Shown here one piece after another: positions 1-7,430 of a DNA stretch of 14,379 bases. The notes below the pieces were generated by a model. It saw only the letters and a program-made list of their open reading frames with translations, did not search any database and was not told the DNA's origin. Both the position numbers and the translations under genes were made by a program. Each line of letters opens with the position of its first letter. The first letter of the stretch is position 1. Location of the stretch: assembly GCA_026770615.1 (NCBI GenBank), contig MU631416.1, forward strand, positions 159,281 through 173,659, written 5' to 3'. Source of the DNA: Pavlovales sp. CCMP2436. Lineage: Eukaryota > Haptophyta > Pavlovophyceae > Pavlovales.

Positions 1-213
1 CGGGCTTAGCGTCGGCGACGACGATGACGGCGGGCTTGGCGGAGGCTGCGGCAGAGGCGGCGGGGGCAGATTGGGCGGCGGCATTGGCAGAAGGCTGGGC
101 GGCGAGCAGTGCTAGGGCGGAGGGCACGAGGCCTTCCTCCACCCAGCGCGCCCTCCAACCTTTGTCCAGGCCTTCCACTTCTTCATCCCATACATCTTCC
201 TCTAAACCCTCCT

Positions 214-1938
214 CTAGACCAGCAACAAGCTCGGCCACGTCCAGTGCGAGGTGTTGCGCGTCGATCTCAGCAGCAGCGGGCTGGGCGGCGGGCTGAGCTT
301 CAGCTCCACTGGCGGCGACGGGCTGGGCTGCTGGAGCGCCCTGGTTGACAACGGGCCGTGATGCTGCACCACCCTGGACAGCGACGGGCTGGGTTGGAGC
401 ACCCTGGGCGGCAGCGGGCTGAGCTGAGCTGTACTGCACTGGGCGGCGGCGGGCTGGGCTGCAGCAGCGCCCTGGGGAGCGGCGGGCTGGGCGGCGAGCT
501 GAGTGGCGGGCTGGGCGGTGGGCTTTGGCGACGGTAGGGGCGGCGTCGATGGAGAGGACGGGGGAGCCGGCTGGGCAGTGTGTTGTGGGTGAACGCACCT
601 TTCTAGCGTCGGCTCAGCGCGCAGCGTGCTCGGCGACGGCAGCGGTAGCGCAGTGCCCATCGACGGCTCGCTCGGTGGCGCACTCTGTGGCGTGTCCGCC
701 GGCACACTCAGCGGCAGTGCGCCCGAGGGCTGGGCTGCTGCAGCGCCCTGGGTGGCGGCGGGCTGGGCTGCTGCAGGCTGGGCTACGCCTGACCAGCCGG
801 TAAGCAGGTGGGCTCGGGCTCTACGCTGGAGGACCTTGGCTCGTCTCCTTGCCGCTTTTGAGCCTCTCTGCTGAGCACGACTCCAGTCGATCGCAGACAC
901 CTGCCAGTAGCTGCTTTCTTGCTCTGATACCCACCCACGCCTTCTCGCTACTTGCCTCAGCTCCATCAGCTGGGCATGGTTCACACGTGTCCACTTGGCG
1001 CGGGGGGTTTCGGCCTTGGCTCGGAGGGTTATAGGCTCAACCTCTACCCTCCTGTGCCCCACGTCTACTGCTAACATAGCTGCTGCAGCAGCCTGTTGCA
1101 ACGTCCTTGCTCTTGGCGCGGCAAGTAGGCACCTGATCCGCTCCCTCGCTTCGCGCAGCTCGCGCTGGTTAGCCTTGAGGGCGGAGTCCGCCATTTGCTG
1201 CTCGGGAGTGAGCTCGACTCGACCGCGTCGCGCGATGGGCGTGAAGCCATTGCAGTCTCGCGCTAGCTCAGCGATGGTCCTCCTCTTTTCCATCAACTCC
1301 ACCCTGGTGTCCATGATGTGATCGCGCTGCATGCACGCCTCCTTGAGCACCTCCCTACCCCGTCGCTTCTCTGCTCGCATCTGAGCAGGTGACGCGGCAG
1401 CGCACCGGGACGAGGGCTTCATGGAAGGGTCGCGAGGGTGCGGTGCATCAGTGCGATCTGAACCGGAGTGTCGCATGGATGAGGCCACTCCTCCACTGGC
1501 CTTCGACTTCAGGTGGCGCAGCTGGGCCCGCGCCTGCCTCTCCTCCTGGGCATAGGATGCGACAGCATGCCCGGCTACGGGAGTGCGTCCACCTGCTGCG
1601 TGCCACGCAGGAGCACGTCTGGCGGTGCCCACCCTCGCCCCCAAGCGGTTGCTGCTGCACTGCCGTGGCTGCTGCAGCTGCTGCTGCTGCTGCTCTCGGG
1701 GCGGCAGCTGGCGCTGGTGCTGCTCACAGGGCGGCAGCTGGCGCTTGTGCTGCTCTCCGGCCGGTTGATGGCGCTGTTCTCGGGGCTGCTGCTGCTGCTG
1801 CTCTCCGGTCGGCGGCTGCTGCTGCTCTCCCTGCTGCTGGTCTCCGGGCGGCAGCTGGCGCTGCTGCTGCTCTCCGGGCGGTAGCTGGCGCTGCTGCTGC
1901 TCTCCGGGCGGTAGCTGGCGCTGCTCTCGGTGAGGCGG
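214..1938 (-). CDS. Charged helical plus Pro/Ala/Gln-rich segment of the left minus-strand ORF
   Basis: I do not recognise a family. This is the stretch of the minus frame between in-frame TAG codons at 1939-1941 and 214-216 (574 codons). It begins with copies of a Gln-rich repeat (RQLPPGEQQQ type). A charged, probably alpha-helical region follows (about 1380-800) with segments such as EKRRGREVLKEA, ELMEKRRTIAELARD and LKANQRELREARERIR. It ends in a Pro/Ser/Ala/Gln tail in which AQPAA and QGAAAAQP blocks recur. There is no ATG near its left boundary, so it is not an independent gene but part of a longer frame. Beyond 214 the same frame runs to the window edge broken only by TAG at 202 and 112. 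The helical core with low-complexity flanks could suit a gag-like structural protein of a retroelement, but no zinc knuckle or capsid signature was seen. Coding strand is fairly sure; product unknown. Confidence 0.4.
   Translation of the reverse strand, partial: PPHREQRQLPPGEQQQRQLPPGEQQQRQLPPGDQQQGEQQQPPTGEQQQQQPREQRHQPAGEQHKRQLPPCEQHQRQLPPREQQQQQLQQPRQCSSNRLGARVGTARRAPAWHAAGGRTPVAGHAVASYAQEERQARAQLRHLKSKASGGVASSMRHSGSDRTDAPHPRDPSMKPSSRCAAASPAQMRAEKRRGREVLKEACMQRDHIMDTRVELMEKRRTIAELARDCNGFTPIARRGRVELTPEQQMADSALKANQRELREARERIRCLLAAPRARTLQQAAAAAMLAVDVGHRRVEVEPITLRAKAETPRAKWTRVNHAQLMELRQVARRRGWVSEQESSYWQVSAIDWSRAQQRGSKAARRRAKVLQRRARAHLLTGWSGVAQPAAAQPAATQGAAAAQPSGALPLSVPADTPQSAPPSEPSMGTALPLPSPSTLRAEPTLERCVHPQHTAQPAPPSSPSTPPLPSPKPTAQPATQLAAQPAAPQGAAAAQPAAAQCSTAQLSPLPPRVLQPSPSLSRVVQHHGPLSTRALQQPSPSPPVELKLSPPPSPLLLRSTRNTSHWTWPSLLLV
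270..800 (-). repeat. Dispersed GGGCTGGGC-containing repeats encoding AQPAA blocks
   Basis: The unit GCGGGCTGGGCTG, often followed by CTGCAGCGCCCTGG, recurs around 280, 325, 385, 447, 485 and 725-780. On the minus strand it encodes AQPAA and QGAAAAQP blocks in the Pro/Ala/Gln tail. Spacing is irregular, so it is a degenerate coding repeat rather than a clean tandem array. Confidence 0.6.
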
Positions 1939-2345
1939 CTACTGCTCTCCGGGCGGTTGCTGATGCTCAAGGGGCGGCAACTGGCGCTGGTGCTGCTCTC
2001 CGGGCGTCGGCTGCTGCTGCTCTCCCTGGTGCTGCTCTCCAGGCGGCGGCTGCTGTTGCTGTTGCTCACTGGGCGGCAGCTGGCGCTGGTGCTGCTCTCC
2101 AGGCGACGGCTGCTGCTGCTCATGGGGCGGTAGCTGGCGCTGGCTCTGCTCTCCCTGATGCTGCTCTCCGGGCGGCAGCTGACGCTGTTGCTGCTCTCCG
2201 GGCGGCTGCTGACGCTGTAGCTGCTCTCGGAGCAGCAGCAGGCTCTGGTGCCGCTCTCGGGGCGCTGGCCGCTGTTGCTCTTCCTGCTGCTGCTCACGGC
2301 GCGGCTGCTGCTGCTCACGGGGCGGCAGCTGGCGCTACTCTCCCT
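1660..2345 (-). repeat. Gln-rich imperfect tandem repeat array (CAG/CTG-rich)
   Basis: The plus strand shows repeated CTGCTGCTGCTCTCC-GGGCGGCAGCTGGCG-like units of about 27-30 bp. Read on the minus strand they encode R-Q-L-P-P-G-E-Q-Q-Q with variable numbers of Gln. Units are degenerate, and runs of CTG and some CAG suggest replication slippage. Two in-frame TAG codons (2335-2337, 1939-1941) fall where neighbouring units have CAG. Confidence 0.8.
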
Positions 2346-2802
2346 GCTGCCGAGCCCGTGTGTGGCCGCCCCCTGTGTCCCCACGGCGTACAGCAGCACG
2401 CTCGCCTGCGTGCCCAGCTGCACCCTCAGCTGTCTTCTTCACGTCGACAGGCGGGGCAGCGGCGGCGGCTTGTAGCGCGGCGAGCGCGGCGGTGACGGCT
2501 ACAATTGCAGCGGCCGAGCTCCTGGCCTCGTACTCGACCTGCATGAGCTCGTCTCTCCTCGACTGCATGATGGCCATACTTATTTCGTACTCCTCTCTGG
2601 ACTCCACGTAGATGGATGTAAGAGGTGCTGGCGCGTGCTGAGCCGGGCGCTTGCGCGGGGCAGAGTTGGCCGCAGGTGAGCCAGCGGTTGAGTGTCGCTG
2701 CCTCTCCTCCGTCGAACTCACTGTGCCGGCCGCCGCCGAGCCTGCCGCCGAGCTTGCGGCCGTGCCCATCTCTGCCTTTACCAAGGGTGAAGGGGGATGC
2801 AC
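1942..2802 (-). CDS. Ala-rich helical segment followed by Gln-rich repeats, interrupted by TAG
   Basis: This is the same minus frame as the 214-1938 segment, separated from it by TAG at 1939-1941 and itself broken by TAG at 2335-2337. The first 155 codons (2802-2338) contain a Ser/Ala-rich stretch, then a charged helix with YEISMAIMQSRRDELMQ and an Ala-rich helix. Their mixed composition makes this frame more convincing than its competitors. From 2334 downward the protein is almost entirely RQLPPGEQQQ-like repeats. The apparent start is GTG, not ATG, and the frame is open somewhat further upstream. It therefore probably continues the preceding ORF (2811-4328, a different frame) through a one-base indel or unrecognised splice near 2800-2810. 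Function unknown. Confidence 0.35.
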
Positions 2803-2807
2803 TGGCG

Positions 2808-4328
2808 CTAGGCTCGCGCAACCGCGCTCTCGAGCTTCACCATCTCTGCGGTTGCTGCGGCTGCGGCGGCAAATGCGACCACAGCGGTGGTGGCAGCGGC
2901 GTCTGCGGCGCTGCCAGCAGCAGCTTCGGTGGCGGCGACGGAGGCGGCTTTGGCAGCAGATTGCGCCTTAGCTGCAATCTTGGCGTTTGTGCGGTCGATT
3001 GCAGCCTTGTTGGGTCGGATCGTGCCCTCGATCGCAAGTGACGAGGGCGTGGGCCCGACCACAATCCAGCCCTCCGAGTCGCCGGCGCGTGTAGATTTGT
3101 GGCATGTACTCCTCTGCGCCCGCAGTTGTGCCCTGTACGCAAGTTGGAGCCCCAGGTCGCGCGCCAATCGCCCTTGGCCTTTGGCATGGGCGCCGACCCG
3201 CTCAGCGGAAGGCGCGCTGCCAGCCGCTGAGCTCAGCGCGCTGCCCTTGGCGCTCGACGCGCTGCCCTTGGCGCTCGGCGCGCTGGCCGCGGCGCTCGGC
3301 GCGCCAGCCGCGGTGCTCGGCGCGCTGGCCGTAGCGTTCGGCAGACCGGCCGCGGCGCCCGGCGCGTTGCCTATGGCGCTCGGCGCGCTTGCCGCGGCGC
3401 TCGGCGCGCCGACCGCGGCGCCCGGCTCGCTGCTCACGGCGTTCGGCGCGCCAGCCGCGGTGCTCGGCGCGCTGGCCGTAGCGTTCGGCACACCGGCCGC
3501 GGCGCCCGGCGCGTTGCCTATGGCGCTCGGCGCGCTTGCCGCGGCGCTCGGCGCGCCGACCGCGGCGCCCGGCTCGCTGCCCACGGCGCTCAGCGCGCTG
3601 GCCGCGGCGCTCGGTGCGCCGGCTGCGGCGCTCGGCGCGCCGACCGTGGCGCTCAGCGCGCCGGCCGTGGCGCTCGGCACGCTGGCCTCGGCGTTCGGCG
3701 TGCTGGCCGCGGCGCTCGGCGCGCCGGCCGCAGTGCCCGGCGCGCTGCCCACGGCGCTCTGCGCGCTGGCCGCGACGCCCGGCCCGCCGCCCGTGGCGCT
3801 CGGCGTGCTGGTAATGGCACCCGGCATCAGCGGCGCACCCAGCAGTGTGGACTGCACTGGGCGACACACGCGCTTTAGGCTTTGCCAGCGGTCGCAGCAC
3901 CGCTGCGTCGGCGCTGGCCGGGGCATCTACTTCAAGAATGGCTTGAAGGCGGGCGTCGGCTTGTCCATCCAGAGCGACGGGGTCGGCGGCTCGTCCAACG
4001 TACCCTGTGTCTCGCCCAGCGCCAGCACGCTCGGCTGCAGCTCGCCCGTGCTTAGCTTCTGCCCCTCCAGTGGCTCGTCGAGTCGGGCGCAGGCAGGCTG
4101 GAAGCCGTCCTTCAGCTTGGCCGTATCACGCTTGGCGATCTCGTTGGCGCGCCACGGTAGCTCTCTCGACAGCCACACGTCCCCTCTCGGCGGCTGCCCA
4201 GTCTCGCTCAGCTGGGCCGCGAGCTGCCCAGCCGCCTTCATCCCTTCGAGCAGCGTCTCGCCCAGCATGAGGATTGCCGCGATGCGGGTGCTGCATTGGC
4301 TGTCCGAGTCACATCCTGCTGTCGACAT
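2808..4328 (-). CDS. Ala/Pro/Ser heptad-repeat protein with one internal TAG
   Basis: I do not recognise the family. The first in-frame ATG is at 4328 (MSTAGCDSDS). The first 133 codons have normal mixed composition (ETLLEGMKAAGQLAAQL, WRANEIAKRDTAKLKDG) and end at TAG 3927-3929. The frame then continues for 372 codons to TAG 2808-2810. The second part holds a tandem heptad of the form APSAxxS/G (roughly 27 copies, about 3230-3810), then a basic linker and an Ala-rich helix ending KLESAVARA. The plus strand is also open here, but its translation lacks charged segments and looks like the antisense of a helical protein. A TTG-started extension to 4409 exists; ATG 4328 is preferred. Low-complexity Ala/Pro proteins of this kind occur in retroelement gag-like ORFs and in cell-wall proteins; neither can be chosen. 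Confidence 0.4.
3230..3810 (-). repeat. 21-bp minisatellite encoding an APSAxxS/G heptad
   Basis: The plus strand repeats a GC-rich 21-bp unit close to GCGCTCGGCGCGCCGGCCGC plus one base. On the minus strand it encodes a seven-residue unit with Ala, Pro and Ser/Gly. Period 21 keeps the reading frame, so the array can expand without breaking the protein. About 27 units are present; a longer-period duplication lies within. Confidence 0.85.
3301..3594. repeat. 147-bp higher-order duplication inside the minisatellite
   Basis: Positions about 3301-3447 and 3448-3594 are near-identical at an offset of 147 bp (7 x 21). The GTAGCGTTCGGCA string at 3331 recurs at 3478, and both copies share GCGTTGCCTATGGCGCTCGG. 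A few substitutions (for example AGACCGG against ACACCGG) distinguish the copies, pointing to a recent segmental duplication within the array. Confidence 0.8.
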
Positions 4329-4360
4329 AGTGGGCCCCGCGCGGCGGCCCAACAGTGCCC

Positions 4361-4821
4361 CTAAGGTCCCCCCCGAGTACTGTCTCTCTCGCCAATCAGC
4401 GTCGGCCAACGGCCGACATCGTGTATAAACCTTTTCCGGGAGGTGGCCTTTTTGTATGGCGGCGCTTTTGGATGGCTTTGGCTGGCGGGGCGTTTGCGTG
4501 TGGGGGCTGCTGGGTTGCCAGCGCTGGGTTGGGATGCTGCTCGGCGACGTAGCTGTTCATTCGGTCTGGCGGGGGGCTGTGACGGTAGGCTTGGTGTGGC
4601 AGACGGGCGATCGCTTAGGGTGGGTGGGTTTGGCATGGGCGAGTCATCTTGGCTCGATGTGGGATGATCGGGGGTTTGGGGTGGGGTCTAGCTGGTGGGC
4701 ATTGGATCTTTTTCTTCCATTTCTGAGTGGTTGTCGTCCTGTTTCTTCTTGCGCTCGATGGTGGCCTGCCTTTCGGCGAGACCTGGGATGCCCACATCGC
4801 GTTTCGGTACTGTTGCACTGC
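4361..4821 (-). CDS. Lys/Arg-rich coding-like segment interrupted by one TAG
   Basis: A minus frame with strongly coding-like text. About 40 codons contain VPKRDVGIPGLAERQ and then RKKKQDDNHSEMEEKD. An in-frame TAG at 4688-4690 follows, then about 108 codons rich in Pro, Ser and basic residues with two nuclear-localisation-like clusters (RKRPASQSHPK and KKATSRKR). The segment ends at TAG 4361-4363. It has no good ATG of its own at the left and seems to continue the 4812-5040 segment through a one-base shift near 4812-4821. Its C-terminal end overlaps the start region of the heptad-repeat ORF in another frame. Function unknown. Confidence 0.35.
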
Positions 4822-5040
4822 ACCTCGTAGCTAGAGATTCCGTCTGACGTGGCTGCAGCCATGGATTTTATCGCCTCGTCGCGCAGTTGGTGCATCGCTA
4901 GGCTGTACCCTAGAAGGGCGAAGCGGAGCTAGCCTGGTTTGGGGGCGTCGCCTGGCCCATTATCGTCTTCATCACCTGGCATCCCCGCTGCTATCTTTCC
5001 TTTGATACTCACGCCCACTCGTCCGGCATAATAATCGGGC
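4812..5040 (-). CDS. Short coding-like segment, possible N-terminus of the left-hand minus-strand protein
   Basis: This minus frame is open from just right of 5040 and reads SIKGKIAAGMPGDEDDNGPG, then meets TAG at 4929-4931. It resumes as LRFALLGYSLAMHQLRDEA and continues to about 4812, after which coding-like text jumps to another frame. The first in-frame ATG is at 4982 (MPGDEDD); a second lies after the TAG at 4895 (MHQLRDEA). It follows the zinc-knuckle ORF (stop TGA 5047-5049) directly, so it could be the start of a second ORF of the same element or a +1 continuation of the first. Low length limits confidence. Confidence 0.28.
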
Positions 5041-5046
5041 CTTGAA

Positions 5047-5790
5047 TCATTTTGGTGGCTGTTCTGTCTGCCTTGCGTCCGAGGTGTGGCTAGAATCTGG
5101 CTGAGTTTGCAGTGGAGGTTCGTCTGTCTTCTTACACTCGTGGTAGAGGTGGTGTTTCGTGTCTCGGGAGTTCCGCAACTTACACAGGGGGCAGTTGTGG
5201 CTCAGTGGTTCGTCTTTTCCGTCTATAGTGATGGTTGTGGTAGTCAGGGGTGGTTCTTTTTCGATCCATTCTGCGTTGTAGAGGGTTGACCCGTGGACGA
5301 TCTGTAGAAAATGCTTCGTAAGGCTTTCTTTAGGCCGTTCGCCTTTGGCTGGGAGGTGGATAGCTGCTGTGCTCTCTTTGAGCCATGCCTGTTCAACATT
5401 GGACATCTTTCCGGCGCCCGGGGGGTGTGTAAGAGGGCTTCTAGCCATGAGGTGAAACCTGGCCACCCTGTCGGTGATTTCAATTCGTGCCGTGCTAGGG
5501 TCTGATGAGATTAGGTCACCTGAGCTGGCTTCTGCTACTGACCACTTGTGGGCAGTGAGGGTGTTTTGTGTGAGATGGGCTGACGCCGGTACTCCTGCCA
5601 CTGCAACCTTTTTCGCTCCCCAATCGCTGAATGCATTTCGTGTGAATTTTATTGTTTCATCGGACTGCCGATGGGGAGGCCGCTGAGGATATTTTGAGAA
5701 AAGTCCTGTCACGCGCATGAGGACCCAGGGGGCTACGATTCTGATGCCTGCTAAGGGGCCAGTGTGCACGGCCCCTGTCGTGTATATGTA
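5047..5790 (-). CDS. 5'-truncated ORF with a reverse-transcriptase-type zinc knuckle
   Basis: The frame opens after a TAA at 5791-5793 inside the left 57-bp repeat and ends at TGA 5047-5049. The first in-frame ATG is at 5718, giving 223 aa. Near the C-terminus lies CPLCKLRNSRDTKHHLYHEC, a C-x2-C-x10-H-x4-C arrangement. Similar Cys2-His-Cys knuckles occur at the end of many non-LTR (LINE) reverse transcriptases (zf-RVT type). Upstream is Trp- and Lys-containing sequence such as FTRNAFSDWGAKK and FLQIVHGSTLYNAEW, which fits the thumb/post-RT part of such a protein but is not diagnostic. No palm motif (YADD/FADD) is in the window, so if it is an RT it is a C-terminal remnant. The truncation point coincides with the 57-bp repeat, suggesting the repeat-flanked insert interrupted it. 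Confidence 0.4.
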   Translation of the reverse strand, partial: YIYTTGAVHTGPLAGIRIVAPWVLMRVTGLFSKYPQRPPHRQSDETIKFTRNAFSDWGAKKVAVAGVPASAHLTQNTLTAHKWSVAEASSGDLISSDPSTARIEITDRVARFHLMARSPLTHPPGAGKMSNVEQAWLKESTAAIHLPAKGERPKESLTKHFLQIVHGSTLYNAEWIEKEPPLTTTTITIDGKDEPLSHNCPLCKLRNSRDTKHHLYHECKKTDEPPLQTQPDSSHTSDARQTEQPPK

Positions 5791-5791
5791 T

Positions 5792-5848
5792 TAGCGGCTC
5801 AGCATGGTTCAACAGGTGCTGTTCAGTCACTGGCTTGGTCGACGTCAG
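5792..5848 (+). repeat. 57-bp direct repeat, left copy
   Basis: Starts TAGCGGCTCAGCATGGTTCA and ends CTTGGTCGACGTCAG. It matches 6657-6713 at 54 of 57 positions without gaps. Both copies follow an AT-rich TATAT-like stretch. The left copy lies at the truncated 5' end of the zinc-knuckle ORF. Confidence 0.9.
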
Positions 5849-6174
5849 GCTGAGGTCGAGCGATCGACCCAAACCCTCATGCACCAGCACTCACACCATC
5901 AAAATCGCTGCAATTTCGTCATCATCTACGGTGTGTGCCGGGGTGTGTTTTATTGTGTGGGTTTTTCTTTGGCCTCTGTCTCATTTGATCAGGGCAAATA
6001 ACCTGCAAAATTGGGGTTTGCATCGTAGCTCGTGGCGTTGGGGATGCCGTGTGGTGTTGGGTACCGGTCTGACGCGTGGCTGGTTATGCGTTTGACGCCA
6101 GTGTCGTGGTCCCATCCGATCTATATATAGCGGCTTCACCACCAACCTCACCTCTACCACCACCATAGTCCTGG
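5849..6174. other. Gene-free stretch inside the repeat interval
   Basis: No convincing coding frame on either strand. It contains a TATATATAG string at 6122-6130 that may be a promoter element for the downstream small ORF. Confidence 0.4.
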
Positions 6175-6189
6175 CTGACGTCGACCAAG
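6175..6189 (-). repeat. Inverted copy of the end of the 57-bp repeat
   Basis: CTGACGTCGACCAAG is the exact reverse complement of the last 15 bases of both 57-bp repeats. It is followed immediately by TATATATAC, and a TATATAGCGGCT string like the repeat start lies 50 bp upstream at about 6125. The pieces of the repeat are thus present here in rearranged order. Confidence 0.8.
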
Positions 6190-6313
6190 TATATATACAC
6201 CGTCAAGCCGATCCGCGGGATCGTCATCGGCGCTTTCGGTTGAGGTCAGCGCCGATACGCACTCGCTCGTCAAAGAAATCGCGGCGCAGGGAGGCCGCAA
6301 GCTGTACGCGCTG

Positions 6314-6565
6314 ATGGGCGTGAGTCCGATGGAGGCGGCCGCGCGCATCAAGAAGCAACTCATCGACACGATCGGTACGATCGCGGCACGCGGCCATGCG
6401 CAGCTGCTGCTCGCGCGCTTGAGCGCGCTGGCTTCGATCGCTGCCCAGCGTTGGAACACGACAAACAGCAACCAGCAGATCATCTCCCTAAACGCCCTTG
6501 CCCGGGCACACTACCGGAGATCCATCGGCACGCGCGGTGGCGCCCAAGCCAGCGCAGCCGACTAA
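6314..6565 (+). CDS. Small coding-like ORF inside the 57-bp-repeat interval
   Basis: 83 aa from the first in-frame ATG (6314) to TAA 6563-6565; the frame is open back to a TGA at 6176-6178. Upstream codons also look coding (VKEIAAQGGRKLYAL), so the true start may be upstream, non-ATG or in a lost exon. The product is helical and basic, with MEAAARIKKQLIDTIGTIAA followed by ARLSALASIAAQRW. Codons are strongly G/C in third position, unlike the flanking DNA. TATA-like strings sit at 6123-6129 and 6190-6198. I do not recognise a family. It may be a fragment of an element-encoded protein or a captured exon. Confidence 0.4.
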   Translation: MGVSPMEAAARIKKQLIDTIGTIAARGHAQLLLARLSALASIAAQRWNTTNSNQQIISLNALARAHYRRSIGTRGGAQASAAD

Positions 6566-6656
6566 GGCACGCAGCAGGCAATGAGCGACGCAGCGCTCAG
6601 ACCAGCACAACATTCAGAACAGTCAGACGCCAGCTTGAATCCTTATCATAAATATA

Positions 6657-6713
6657 TAGCGGCTCAGCATGGTTCAACAGGTGTTGTTCACTCACTGACT
6701 TGGTCGACGTCAG
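6657..6713 (+). repeat. 57-bp direct repeat, right copy
   Basis: Ungapped match to 5792-5848 with three substitutions. It is preceded by AATATA, and TAGTCCTGGC follows shortly after at 6718; the same string occurs at 6167 next to the inverted core. With the left copy it brackets about 0.87 kb containing a small ORF, as expected of a non-autonomous element with short terminal direct repeats. Confidence 0.9.
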
Positions 6714-7430
6714 ACGTTAGTCCTGGCAGCAGGGATGGTGGTCTAAAGTTGGTATATGCTCTAGAGATTGGAGGGCTAGTGAGACTGAGTTGCATTCTGA
6801 GTTTACGACACACTAGGGGGGAATAAAAAACTGGAACTGGTATAACGCCAGATTGAGGGGTCTGGGGGCCGGGGGGGGGGGCAGGAAGACGAAAAACTAG
6901 GCACCTGATACCGCATTCCAAGACCAGCATCAACTCACACACGTACACACCACAAGGGCCACAGTAGGGAGGCACACAACACAAAGAAATTCATGCGTTT
7001 TTGTGTCACACCACAGGGGCAAGGGGCTCCGTGCCTCCCATGGCCCACATGACTGGTCCCCCCTCGCGTCTCTCAGGCTCGGATAACATATAAAGATTGA
7101 ATGTTTGCTACACTGTGTCGTGTGGGGCACCGTAGAGCTGAGATGCCTTCGGAGTGCGTGCGGGCGCGCCCGGTGTCCACCTCGTTCCTTTGTCCATGCC
7201 CTGGGAGGCCGACGCTTTGAGGTACCGAGGCGGAGTGTGGCTTTAGATGAGTGTGCCTCTAGAGCAATGAGGGAGCGGAACGCACCGAAAAACGGAGCTC
7301 AAACTACTTCACGGTTTTTTAGTCTCGTTGTCCACCCTCACCTATAATTTATTCCGCTCGAGTCCCCTCGTCGTCACCCTCCGGCTCTTAGAAAAGGCGT
7401 AACGTACGGGGAATATCCGCGGTATCCGTA
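6714..7430. other. Intergenic stretch without a supported gene
   Basis: Frames here are short, Cys/Pro-rich or low complexity and lack coding-type codon use. The stretch holds an AATAAA at 6831, a G-rich run at 6856-6881 and an AT-rich patch around 7088-7098. I see no RNA gene. Confidence 0.4.
6856..6881 (+). repeat. G-rich run with quadruplex potential
   Basis: Three G tracts (GGGG, GGGGG and an 11-G run at 6871-6881) are separated by TCT and CC. The long run can supply the fourth tract, so the plus strand could form a G-quadruplex. The exact run length is prone to sequencing error. Confidence 0.6.

Noticed and set aside
1389..2495. 368-codon plus-strand Ala-rich frame
   Set aside because: It is the opposite-strand reading of the CAG/CTG repeat array; the minus frame continues into unique charged sequence on both sides, this one does not.
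2887..4428. Uninterrupted 513-codon plus-strand frame rich in Ala/Leu/Gly
   Set aside because: It starts with GTG, is antisense to the heptad-repeat frame, and its flanks are Ser-rich antisense-like text without charged helices. Long open frames on both strands are expected in this GC-rich 21-bp repeat.
5804..5820. GGTTCAAC in the 57-bp repeats as a pol III B box (tRNA or SINE)
   Set aside because: No A box at proper spacing and no cloverleaf could be drawn; the resemblance is only to the core of the B box.
6154..6483. Minus-strand frame of 109 codons over the small ORF
   Set aside because: It is antisense to the plus frame at 6314-6565, which has better codon bias and composition.
7105..7347. 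Plus-strand 80-codon frame upstream of gene A
   Set aside because: No coding signature; lies in intergenic sequence with TATA-like and homopolymer stretches.
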